Positions 7,908-15,387 of a DNA stretch of 40,279 nucleotides are shown here, piece by piece. Source of the stretch: an uncultured Pseudorhodobacter sp. (GTDB lineage Bacteria; Pseudomonadota; Alphaproteobacteria; Rhodobacterales; Rhodobacteraceae). The first letter of the stretch is position 1. Every line of letters starts with the position of its first letter. The notes under the pieces are model-generated. The model saw only the letters and a program-made list of their open reading frames with translations, was not told the DNA's origin and searched no databases. The stretch covers positions 1-40,279 of the forward strand of contig CAJXWJ010000030.1 of the NCBI GenBank assembly GCA_913062925.1, given 5' to 3'. The translations under genes and the position numbers were made by a program.

Positions 7908-9215
7908 TCAGCTTTCACGCATCGCCTTGGCAAAATAATCTGTGATTGGCTTTAGCAGATAGGTGATTGGCGCCTGCGCTCCTGTTTCAATAAAAGCCTC
8001 AACCGGCATGCCTGGCAACAAGGGTGTCGTTGCCAGTTTGGCCATTTGATCGGTGTCGATGGCGATGTCGGCCCGATAATAGGCAAGCTGGCTGCGTGGG
8101 TCGATCAGCGCATCGGCCGAAAGCCCTGTCAGATGGCCAAAGATCGACGGCATATTGCGAGCAGAAAAGCTGGGAAAGACAAGCCTAACCTGTTGACCAA
8201 CATGGGTTTCATCGCGGTGCAAAGGTGGGATGTTTACCGAAACGATCAGGGGGCGGTCTTGCGGAACAATATAGAGAATCGGCTCTGCGGCCCGCAGCAC
8301 TGCGCGCGGTGCTGTCACTTGCAAACCCAAGATGACGCCAGAAACCGGCGCTCGAACTGCCAGCTTTGTGATCTGGTCGGTCAGCTGGGTTTGGCGTTCC
8401 GCGAGGGTTGCAATTTTCGGGTTTAGATCCTGTAACTCTGCGCTGATCGCTTCTTGGCGTATTTCTCTCAGGCGCAAAGCCTCGAGCGTCACTTCGATCG
8501 CGCGTTCGGTTGCCACAGCTTGCGCCGTGGTTAACGTAGCCAGATCGCCTTGAAGCCTTGCCGCTTCACGTTGTAGGGCAAGCACGGGTGAAGATTGGAC
8601 AAGCCCCTGACTTTGAAGTTTAATTTTCACGGCAAGATCAGCATTGATGTAGGATAGTTGCCGCTTTGTCGCCGCAAATTGCGCCGTTAGACCCTTGGTC
8701 TGGAGGGTGATTTGGTGCTGCCGTTTCCCTAATTCGGCGCTCTGCCGCAGCAGACTCGCTTTGCGGCTATGGAATAGGGCGATTTGGTCAGCGATTTGCT
8801 CTGCCAGTTCGGGCCTTTTGGGCGAAAGACGGTTTAAAATGGCTGAAAATAAGGGTGTTGCCTTGTCGGCCAGTTCTGAATTCAGGCGATCGCGCCGCGC
8901 GATGGATGAGTATAATTGCGCCTCGATGAGGTCTAATTCCGATTGCAAAACGGTGCTGTCAAGCCGGATCAAGACATCGCCCGCGCTGACCGTCTGCGCC
9001 TCTTTGACTGCAATTTCGGCGACCACGCCGCCCTCTGGATGCTGGACGATTTGCTTGTTTCTCTCAACCTCAACTTGTCCCAAGGCAATGATTGCACTGT
9101 CTATTTTCGCGAAATATGACCATCCGCCAAAGCCGCCGACCAAGAGACCCAGTGTGAGCAAGCCGATGATCACCGATTTTCGGGCAGACAACGCGGCGGG
9201 TAGGCTTTTTGTCAT
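7908..9215 (-). CDS. HlyD family type I secretion periplasmic adaptor
   Basis: This membrane-fusion protein bridges an inner-membrane ABC exporter to an outer-membrane TolC channel. It has 435 residues. One N-terminal membrane segment (about residues 14-34) is followed by the adaptor lipoyl half-motif VQHPEGGVVAEIAVKEAQTV near residue 56, a long helical hairpin with QLYSSIARRDRLNSELAD and later coiled-coil sequence, and the returning half TKLAVRAPVSGVILGLQV. The ending resembles PrtE/RTX-type adaptors. The start overlaps the ABC exporter stop by four bases. Base composition looks more AT-rich than in neighbouring genes, by eye, which might point to acquisition, but this was not measured. No TolC or RTX cargo gene is in the window. 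Confidence 0.9.
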   Translation of the reverse strand: MTKSLPAALSARKSVIIGLLTLGLLVGGFGGWSYFAKIDSAIIALGQVEVERNKQIVQHPEGGVVAEIAVKEAQTVSAGDVLIRLDSTVLQSELDLIEAQLYSSIARRDRLNSELADKATPLFSAILNRLSPKRPELAEQIADQIALFHSRKASLLRQSAELGKRQHQITLQTKGLTAQFAATKRQLSYINADLAVKIKLQSQGLVQSSPVLALQREAARLQGDLATLTTAQAVATERAIEVTLEALRLREIRQEAISAELQDLNPKIATLAERQTQLTDQITKLAVRAPVSGVILGLQVTAPRAVLRAAEPILYIVPQDRPLIVSVNIPPLHRDETHVGQQVRLVFPSFSARNMPSIFGHLTGLSADALIDPRSQLAYYRADIAIDTDQMAKLATTPLLPGMPVEAFIETGAQAPITYLLKPITDYFAKAMRES

Positions 9216-10951
9216 GCCACCCCCCCTAAATCAGCCGAGGCGATGATTTGGGTTTGGTTCTTTACCAAACTGCGTAGCACCGCATCCCGCGGTCCAAAGC
9301 CGCGACAAAGCCCATTCTCCAGCATCAGCAACTGTTCGCATTCTTGAATCGCCGCAGGGCGGTGCGCCATGATGATCACCGCGCCGCCGGCCGCTTTTGT
9401 CGCGCGAATCGCAAGGTTAAGCGCATGGGTGCCATCGTTGTCGAGGTTTGAATTCGGCTCATCCAGCACCAACAAGACTGGATCGCCAAAAACAGCGCGC
9501 GCAAGCCCAATGCGTTGAATTTGCCCACCCGACAACCCGCTGCCAGAGGGCGAAATCCGCGTATCATAGCCCTGCGGCAGCCGCAGAATCATCTCATGCG
9601 CCGCGGCTTTTTGGGCTGCAGCGATAATTTTTTCGGCATCAACCCCAGAGCGCAGTCTGGCGATATTCTCGGCGATTGTGCCGTCAAAAAGCCCCACGCG
9701 TTGCGGTAAATAGCCGATATAGCTGCCCAAAACCTCGGGGTCATAGTGATCCAAACTGGCACCGCCCAAGCGAATATGGCCGCCTGCCGGCCGCCACGCC
9801 GAGATGAGGGCGCGCGCAAGGCTGGACTTGCCTGCGCCCGAGGCCCCAATCACTCCGAGTGCCTGCCCCGGGTGCAGCTCGAAACTGACAGCGCGCAGGC
9901 TGGCTTGCGTTTGACTGGGTGGAAAAACCGTCAGATTATCGACCTTCAGCCAGCCTTTCGGCGCAGGAAGGGCGGTGCGCGCGGGCTGTTCAGGCAGGCG
10001 TGACAGCAGCAGCGCCAGCCGCGCCCAGCCTTCCTGCGCACGCGAAACGGTCGCCCATTGGCCGATGGCTTGCTCGATCGGGGCCAAAGCCCTGCCAAGC
10101 AGGATCGAGGTTGCAATCATTGCACCAGCCGAAAGCTGATTTTGCAGCACCAACCAAGCCCCCAGTCCAAGCATCGCCGATTGCAAAAATAGGCGAAAAC
10201 TGCGCGATAGGGTGCCAAAAAGCCCAATGCGGTCGCCCGCCGCAAGCGAGGCCACCAGCCCCGCCTGACGCAGCTTTTGCCAGCGATCAAAGCTTGCCTG
10301 CGTCATCCCCATGGCTTGAACGGTCTCGACCTCGGCCTTGATCTGGTCAGCCATCCGCTCGGCCGCGATGGCTTGGGCATTGGTTTCGGCCAGCGGTTGT
10401 TTGGCAAGCTGTTGAGTTAAAGAGGTCAAAACAATCAAAGTCGCGCCACCCCCAAGCGCCAATAGGCCAAGCAGGGGGTGGAAGGCGAAAATCAGCAAGA
10501 AAAACAATGGTATCCAAGGCACATCAAAGATTGCCAACACCACTGGAGAGGCCCAAAGCCGTTGCACTGCTTCTAGATCGCTTTGCGCGGCACGGGCGGC
10601 TGCGTCATCGGGCCAAAGCATCAGGCTGCGCAGCGCAACCGCAAAGACGCGGCGATCCAGACGATCTTGCAGCTTTGCACCCATCCGCGTGGTGATGCGG
10701 GCGCGGGCATGGTCCAGCAAGGCCAAGGCGATAAAGAGACCTGTTGCCAAGCCTGAAAGCGCCACCAAAGTCGGCTCTGACCGGCTGGCCAAGACCCGAT
10801 CATAGACCTGCAACATATAGACAGCACCGGTTAGTTGTAGCAGATTTGTGAAGACCGAAAAAATCCCCACCGCCCAGAGCAAGCGACTCTGACCCGCATG
10901 CGCCTGTCGCAGCAGGCTCTCGCCCAAGGTTCTGTCGGATTTTATCGCCAC
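9212..10951 (-). CDS. type I secretion ABC exporter (permease-ATPase fusion, PrtD type)
   Basis: A 579-residue half-transporter that powers export of an unfolded protein across both membranes. Membrane segments occupy roughly residues 24-290 and include LLQLTGAVYMLQVYDRVL, typical of PrtD/HasD-type exporters. The ATPase follows: Walker A GASGAGKS at 369-376, signature LSGGQ at 473-477, Walker B LLVLDEP at 493-499, and an H-loop histidine in IIMAHRP. There is no N-terminal C39 peptidase domain, consistent with RTX-like cargo carrying an uncleaved C-terminal signal. It is coupled to the adaptor gene by ATGA. The 235-base region upstream, shared with the divergent mlaA, showed no confident promoter to me. 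Confidence 0.9.
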   Translation of the reverse strand: MAIKSDRTLGESLLRQAHAGQSRLLWAVGIFSVFTNLLQLTGAVYMLQVYDRVLASRSEPTLVALSGLATGLFIALALLDHARARITTRMGAKLQDRLDRRVFAVALRSLMLWPDDAAARAAQSDLEAVQRLWASPVVLAIFDVPWIPLFFLLIFAFHPLLGLLALGGGATLIVLTSLTQQLAKQPLAETNAQAIAAERMADQIKAEVETVQAMGMTQASFDRWQKLRQAGLVASLAAGDRIGLFGTLSRSFRLFLQSAMLGLGAWLVLQNQLSAGAMIATSILLGRALAPIEQAIGQWATVSRAQEGWARLALLLSRLPEQPARTALPAPKGWLKVDNLTVFPPSQTQASLRAVSFELHPGQALGVIGASGAGKSSLARALISAWRPAGGHIRLGGASLDHYDPEVLGSYIGYLPQRVGLFDGTIAENIARLRSGVDAEKIIAAAQKAAAHEMILRLPQGYDTRISPSGSGLSGGQIQRIGLARAVFGDPVLLVLDEPNSNLDNDGTHALNLAIRATKAAGGAVIIMAHRPAAIQECEQLLMLENGLCRGFGPRDAVLRSLVKNQTQIIASADLGGVA

Positions 10952-11186
10952 AGCAGACCTTCTTATCGCCTCACGCAGCCAATCTGCGGCAATAGGTCTT
11001 AAATCTGGATGAAGAGCGCGCCATTATTTGCCTAAGCTGCGATCAATTGGCGCAGACCTCGGCAAAAACCGCCCCAAATCGTTCACAACTTGGGCTTGGG
11101 CGTTGTCTTGTGGTTCGACTCTGCTTAACGCTTGGACTAGTAGAGCGAAAGTGTTTCTCGGCCGCAAACAATTTAGGACTCGCCTT

Positions 11187-11960
11187 ATGACTAATTTACC
11201 GCTGCGCAGGATTGCGAAACTTGGGGCTGTCGCGCGCGCGGCGGTTGCAATTTCAGGGCTGGTGCTGGTTGCAGGCTGCGCGCGGCCGCTGCCCACGGCT
11301 GGGGTGAACGACCCCTTTGAGGCCGGAAACCGTGCAACCCACGCGTTTAACCTTGGCCTCGATCGGGCGGTGTTAAAGCCTGTTTCGCAGGCGATCGGCG
11401 GCACCGGACGCGGGCCTGTAGCCTCGGGGCTAAAGCATTTTGTTGATAATCTTGATACCCCGCGTGATGTCGTTAACGATCTGTTGCAGCTGCGAATCGG
11501 TGCGGCTGCGCACAACACCCTGCGCTTTGTGGTCAATACCACTGTCGGGCTTGGTGGCCTGTTTGATCCGGCGACGGCTGCGGGCGTTCCCGCCAAGCCG
11601 ACGGATTTTGGCGAGACGCTTTATGTTTGGGGCGTTGATGAAGGCCATTATCTGGAGCTGCCAGTCTTTGGCCCCTCAACCGCACGCGATGCTGCGGGCA
11701 AAGTGGTTGATTTTGCCTTGAACCCACTGTCGCCGCGGATCAAAGCGCCGCAATCCTATGGCGTGAGCGCGGCAAAGGTTGGCGATGTGGTGGCTGCCCG
11801 CGCCCGCCACAGCGAAACCATCGATTCCGTTCTTTACGGAAGTGCTGACAGCTATGCGCAGTCGCGGCTTCTCTATTTGCAAAATCGCCGCTATCAATTG
11901 GGTCAACAAGCCCCCGATGCCGCCGCGATTGACCCTTACGAGGATCCCTATGGAAAATAA
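11187..11960 (+). CDS. mlaA: MlaA/VacJ outer-membrane lipid asymmetry lipoprotein
   Basis: MlaA sits in the outer membrane and removes mislocalised phospholipids from the outer leaflet, passing them to periplasmic MlaC. The 257-residue protein has a lipoprotein signal with lipobox LVAG-C, lipidated at C31. The MlaA signature VNDPFEAGNRATHAFN begins soon after. Further family sequence includes FVDNLDTPRDVVNDLLQLR and ETLYVWGVDEGHYLELP with GPSTARDAAG. The start ATG 11187 has AGGA eight bases upstream; an open frame reaching back to 11028 lacks such support. It overlaps mlaC by 11 bases. Confidence 0.93.
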   Translation: MTNLPLRRIAKLGAVARAAVAISGLVLVAGCARPLPTAGVNDPFEAGNRATHAFNLGLDRAVLKPVSQAIGGTGRGPVASGLKHFVDNLDTPRDVVNDLLQLRIGAAAHNTLRFVVNTTVGLGGLFDPATAAGVPAKPTDFGETLYVWGVDEGHYLELPVFGPSTARDAAGKVVDFALNPLSPRIKAPQSYGVSAAKVGDVVAARARHSETIDSVLYGSADSYAQSRLLYLQNRRYQLGQQAPDAAAIDPYEDPYGK

Positions 11961-12561
11961 CCATTCAATGATGTCGCGGCGCCGGTTTGCGGCGGGTTTC
12001 GCGCTTGGCTCGGTTGCGATGGCCTTGCCCTTGCCTGCTTTGGCGCTGACGGTTGAAGATGCGCGTGCGCTCATCGACAAGGCCGTGGCCGAAATCAATG
12101 CCACCATTGCCTCGGGCAAAAGCGAAACCGCGATGTACGGCGATTTCGAGCGGATCTTTTCGCGCTATGCTGATGTTGCTGCCATTGCACAGCGGGCCTT
12201 GGGGCCTGCTGCGCGCAGCGCCAGCAAGGCGCAGATGGCGGCCTTTACCAAGGCTTTTCAAGGCTATATCAGCCGCAAATACGGCTCGCGCTTTCGTGAA
12301 TTTATCGGTGGCACGATCGAAGTCACCGATGCGCGCCCGTTGAAAAGCTTTTATGAAGTGGTCTCTGTTGCCTTGCTGAAAGGCCAGGCGCCTTTTGATT
12401 TGCGCTGGCATGTCTCGGATAAATCGGGGCGCAATCTTTTCTTCAATATCATTATTGAAGGCATCAATATGCTTGCCTCCGAAGGGGCTGAGATTGGCGC
12501 TATGCTGGACAAGCGCAAGGGCGATTTGGATGCGTTGATCGTCGATCTAAAGACCGCCTAA
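11950..12561 (+). CDS. mlaC: MlaC family periplasmic phospholipid-binding protein, with Tat-like signal
   Basis: MlaC shuttles phospholipid between the outer-membrane MlaA complex and the inner-membrane MlaFEDB importer. This 203-residue protein contains the Tgt2/MlaC core: FERIFSRYADVAAIAQRALG, FQGYISRKYGSRFREF and WHVSDKSGRNLFFNIIIEGI. The N-terminus carries SRRRFAAG followed by a hydrophobic stretch ending ALA, which fits a twin-arginine signal rather than a plain Sec signal. ATG 11950 is chosen because GAGG is well placed upstream; ATG 11968 would still retain the twin-arginine motif. The mlaFEDB importer genes are not in the window. A strong terminator follows directly. Confidence 0.9.
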   Translation: MENNHSMMSRRRFAAGFALGSVAMALPLPALALTVEDARALIDKAVAEINATIASGKSETAMYGDFERIFSRYADVAAIAQRALGPAARSASKAQMAAFTKAFQGYISRKYGSRFREFIGGTIEVTDARPLKSFYEVVSVALLKGQAPFDLRWHVSDKSGRNLFFNIIIEGINMLASEGAEIGAMLDKRKGDLDALIVDLKTA

Positions 12562-12580
12562 ATCTTTGATATTATTATAA

Positions 12581-12615
12581 AATAAAGCGCCCTTTGCGGC
12601 GCTTTATTGCTTTTT
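12581..12615. terminator. bidirectional terminator between mlaC and the penicillin-binding protein gene
   Basis: AATAAAGCGCC and its exact reverse complement form an 11-bp stem around a six-base loop (ctttgc), followed by GCTTTTT on the plus strand. On the minus strand the stem is followed by an AT-rich run (12562-12580). The right arm (12598-12608) contains the penicillin-binding protein stop codon at 12604-12606, so one hairpin can end both convergent transcripts. Confidence 0.88.
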
Positions 12616-14784
12616 GCCAAAGATTTCGCGCAGCAGCGCTTCGACTTGATTATCCGACGGATTCATCAGCGGTTGCGAGGCCGTGCCGCTTTGATCTCTG
12701 GGTGCTGCCCCACTTGCCAATGACGCGCCAAGGTTTTGCGGTGCAACGCGGGCGTCGGGCAAAATCATTGGCAGTTCGGTCACCGGCGCGCCTGTCTCGA
12801 TGCGGGTCATCACCTCGTGCCAAATTTCTGCGGGCAGCGTGCCGCCTGTGACGTTTTTCAGGGGTGAGTTGTCATCATTGCCGATCCAGACGCCGCAGAC
12901 ATAATCGCCGGTAAAGCCAATAAACCAAGCATCCCGCGCCGAAGAGGTGGTGCCTGTCTTGCCCGCTGCCGGACGATCCGCCAGCTTTGCGCGCGCGCCG
13001 GTGCCCTCGGCCACCACCCGCGACATCATATAGGTCAACAGCCCGGCGGCCTGCTGCGAGATCACCCGCTCGCCAATGCCGCCGCCTGCGCCCATCAGCG
13101 AGTCTGTCTCGCCCTTCAGCTTTAACTCTTCCAGCCCATAAGGGGTGACCGAAGAGCCGCCGTTCAGAATGCCGGCATAGGCGCCTGTCATCTCGATCAA
13201 CGTTGATTCTGACGCTCCCAGCGCCAGCGCGGGGCCAGCGGCAAGGCTGCTTTCAATGCCAAAGCCCTGCGCGACGGTACGCACAGCATCGCGGCCCACC
13301 GCCTCGGCGACCCGCACCGCAGGTACATTGCGGCTTTCTTGCAAAGCCTCGGTCAAAGTGATCAGCCCTTTGAATTTATGGTCATAATTGTCAGGGCTCC
13401 AAGGGCCCGAGCCTGGAATATTGATCGTCAGCGGCGTGTCTTCGACAAAATCAGAGGGCGACCAGCCCATATCCATTGCTGCGGCATAGACGAAGGGTTT
13501 GAACGAAGACCCCGTCTGGCGCAGCGCCTGCGTGGCGCGGTTAAAGCTGCCCGCCGCGGCAATCTTGCGCCCGCCCACCATCGCCCGCACCGCGCCATTT
13601 GCGCTCATCACCACAATTGCCGCTTGGGCCTTCGAGCCCGCAGTGATCTTGGTATCAAACACAAAGGCCAGCCCCTCTTCGGCCTGCTTTTGCATGTTTT
13701 GATCCAGCGTTGTGCGCATGATCACATCTTCGGTAGTGGTCGAGGTCAGAAAATCTGGCGCGCTTTCCATCACCCAATCGGCGAAAAAGCCGCCCGATTT
13801 CGTTTGTGCTGCCTCTGACAGCTGTGCGGGGTGCGCGCGGGCCTCGTCTGCCTGCGCTTTGGTCAGATAGCCTTGATCCTGCATCAGGCCCACAATCACA
13901 TTGGCGCGGTCTTGCGCGCGCTGAAGATTGTTGGTGGGCGCATATTTTGACGGCGCTTTCAGCAGTCCTGCCAGCATCGCGGCCTGCGCTGGGTTGACCT
14001 GATTGGCCGAAATTCCAAAATAGCGCTGGGCTGCCGCTTCGAAGCCGCGCGCGCCTGCACCCAGATAGGCGCGGTTGAAATAGATCGTCAGGATCTCAGC
14101 CTTGGAATATTTCACCTCCATCGCCAGAGCATAGGGGATCTCGTTCAGCTTGCGCTTGACCCCACCCGAGCGGCAGTCGTCTTCATAGGCCGCCTCGGAT
14201 TTCCACTGTTTTGGATCGTAAGCCGTGCCCAGACACAGCAGTTTCGCAACCTGCTGCGTGATCGTCGAGCCGCCGTTGCCCTCAAGCGGCCCGCGCCCTG
14301 CCGCAAGGTTGATGCTGATCGCCGAGGCAATGCCGCGTGGGCTGACGCCAAAATGCTGATAAAACCGCTTATCCTCGGTCGCGACCACCGCGTCCTTTAG
14401 AAAGGGCGAAACCGTGTCCGAGGTGATTTGCCCGCCAAAGGTTTCCCCCCGCCACGCAAAGACCGTGTCGTTACGGTCCAGCAGCGTCACCGATCCCTTG
14501 GCGCGCCCATCCAGCAGCGCCGAGACCGGCGGAAGCTGTTGATAGAAATAGAACACAAAGCCCGACAAGATCAGGCCACTAACCAAAGACACCCGCCAAA
14601 CCACCGCCCAGATCAGCCGCCCAATCCAGGCAAACAGCCGAGAAAATAGTCCTCGCCGCGGCTTTTGCGCGGGTTTCCGGTTGCGGTTTGGCTTTTTCGG
14701 GGGAGCCGGCGGCCTGCTTGCCGTGCTTGCGCCGTAGCGCCGATCCGCCACAAGTGGCGTGCCCTTGGTCCGATGTCCCGCCAT
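12604..14784 (-). CDS. bifunctional class A penicillin-binding protein (PBP1 family)
   Basis: This enzyme polymerises and crosslinks peptidoglycan. It has 726 residues. A basic, proline-rich cytoplasmic tail (1-50) precedes one membrane anchor at about 56-81. The GT51 glycosyltransferase domain has TEDKRFYQHFG with the catalytic E137 and GGSTITQQVAK from 171. The transpeptidase domain has TGSSFK with nucleophile S426 and K429, SRN at 484-486, and KTGTTSSARDAWF from 609. All catalytic motifs are intact. The C-terminal tail after the domain is low-complexity. It resembles the PBP1A group rather than PBP1C. The 254 bases upstream are shared with the divergent glnK and are described there. Confidence 0.93.
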   Translation of the reverse strand: MAGHRTKGTPLVADRRYGASTASRPPAPPKKPNRNRKPAQKPRRGLFSRLFAWIGRLIWAVVWRVSLVSGLILSGFVFYFYQQLPPVSALLDGRAKGSVTLLDRNDTVFAWRGETFGGQITSDTVSPFLKDAVVATEDKRFYQHFGVSPRGIASAISINLAAGRGPLEGNGGSTITQQVAKLLCLGTAYDPKQWKSEAAYEDDCRSGGVKRKLNEIPYALAMEVKYSKAEILTIYFNRAYLGAGARGFEAAAQRYFGISANQVNPAQAAMLAGLLKAPSKYAPTNNLQRAQDRANVIVGLMQDQGYLTKAQADEARAHPAQLSEAAQTKSGGFFADWVMESAPDFLTSTTTEDVIMRTTLDQNMQKQAEEGLAFVFDTKITAGSKAQAAIVVMSANGAVRAMVGGRKIAAAGSFNRATQALRQTGSSFKPFVYAAAMDMGWSPSDFVEDTPLTINIPGSGPWSPDNYDHKFKGLITLTEALQESRNVPAVRVAEAVGRDAVRTVAQGFGIESSLAAGPALALGASESTLIEMTGAYAGILNGGSSVTPYGLEELKLKGETDSLMGAGGGIGERVISQQAAGLLTYMMSRVVAEGTGARAKLADRPAAGKTGTTSSARDAWFIGFTGDYVCGVWIGNDDNSPLKNVTGGTLPAEIWHEVMTRIETGAPVTELPMILPDARVAPQNLGASLASGAAPRDQSGTASQPLMNPSDNQVEALLREIFGKKQ

Positions 14785-14883
14785 GCCCGACTGCTTTCCG
14801 TTTTTGTATTTTTATCAGCTTAACCGCTTTTCAACCAATTGTGGAGCGGTGCCAGTGTCGATTCGCGAATTGCTGCCGCCCTT

Positions 14884-14922
14884 AAATTAGGCGTTCCGGC
14901 CTAATTTCGCCTAAAATATAAT
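14884..14922 (+). promoter_or_regulatory. candidate glnK-amtB promoter with palindromic operator
   Basis: A perfect TATAAT lies at 14917-14922. At the expected distance the -35 position (about 14894-14899) has no good consensus. Instead a 9-bp inverted repeat, AAATTAGGC and GCCTAATTT with a six-base spacer, covers 14884-14907, centred near -33 of the predicted start. A poor -35 covered by a palindrome suggests an activator- or repressor-controlled promoter. This is inference from sequence; no start site is known. Confidence 0.45.
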
Positions 14923-14945
14923 CTTATGCCTTGAATCAGGCGCTG

Positions 14946-14976
14946 TGCAGCTGCCGAAAACTTGTGCTGCAGCTGC
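14946..14976 (+). repeat. direct repeat TGCAGCTGC in the glnK leader
   Basis: TGCAGCTGC occurs at 14946-14954 and 14968-14976, exactly 22 bases apart, each followed by a similar C/GAAA sequence. Spacing of two helical turns would place both copies on one face of the DNA. The copies lie downstream of the candidate TATAAT, so they would be in the transcribed leader or part of a second regulatory site. Confidence 0.4.
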
Positions 14977-15038
14977 GAAAGCCGCCTTCTGCTTCCGAGG
15001 GCCGATCACGGGCCTTGGTAAAAACGAAGGGGTGCATC

Positions 15039-15377
15039 GTGAAAATGATCATAGCCGCCATTAAGCCCTACAAGCTCGACGAGGTCCGCGAAGCGCTGAC
15101 CGAAATCGGCGTGCGTGGGATGATGGTCACAGAAATCAAAGGTTTCGGCATGCAGTCGGGCCATACGGAAATCTATCGTGGCGCGGAATATGCGGTGAAT
15201 TTTGTGCCAAAGATGCGGCTTGAAATCGTCGTGGCAGATAGCCTGGCCGATACCGTGGTTGAAACAATCACCAAGACCGCACGGACCGGCAAGATCGGTG
15301 ACGGCAAGATTTTTGTGTTGGACGTGGCAAGCGCTCTGCGCGTGCGCACCGGCGACGTCGATGACGACGCGCTGTGA
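15039..15377 (+). CDS. glnK: PII nitrogen regulatory protein GlnK
   Basis: PII proteins sense 2-oxoglutarate, ATP and ADP, and GlnK binds and blocks the ammonium channel AmtB when nitrogen is ample. The 112-residue length is standard. The N-terminal MKMIIAAIKPYKLDEVREAL, Q39 in GFGMQSGHTE, and the T-loop uridylylation site Y51 in RGAEYAVNFVPK are present. The C-terminal part has RTGKIGDGKIFV. The start is GTG 15039, with AAGGGG six bases upstream; a longer open frame from 14931 has no support. The amtB gene follows after ten bases, the usual pairing, which supports GlnK over GlnB. Confidence 0.95.
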   Translation: MKMIIAAIKPYKLDEVREALTEIGVRGMMVTEIKGFGMQSGHTEIYRGAEYAVNFVPKMRLEIVVADSLADTVVETITKTARTGKIGDGKIFVLDVASALRVRTGDVDDDAL

Positions 15378-15387
15378 GAGGGGACAG

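Noticed and set aside
10952-11186. 235-base region between the ABC exporter and mlaA, checked for promoters, small genes and a missing secretion cargo
   Set aside because: No confident -35/-10 pair, RNA gene or coding frame was found; only short repeated CTTGGGC words are visible.
14785-15038. Possible sigma-54 promoter for glnK-amtB
   Set aside because: No TGGCAC-N5-TTGC match is present on the plus strand. A TGGCAC on the minus strand lacks a proper -12 element.
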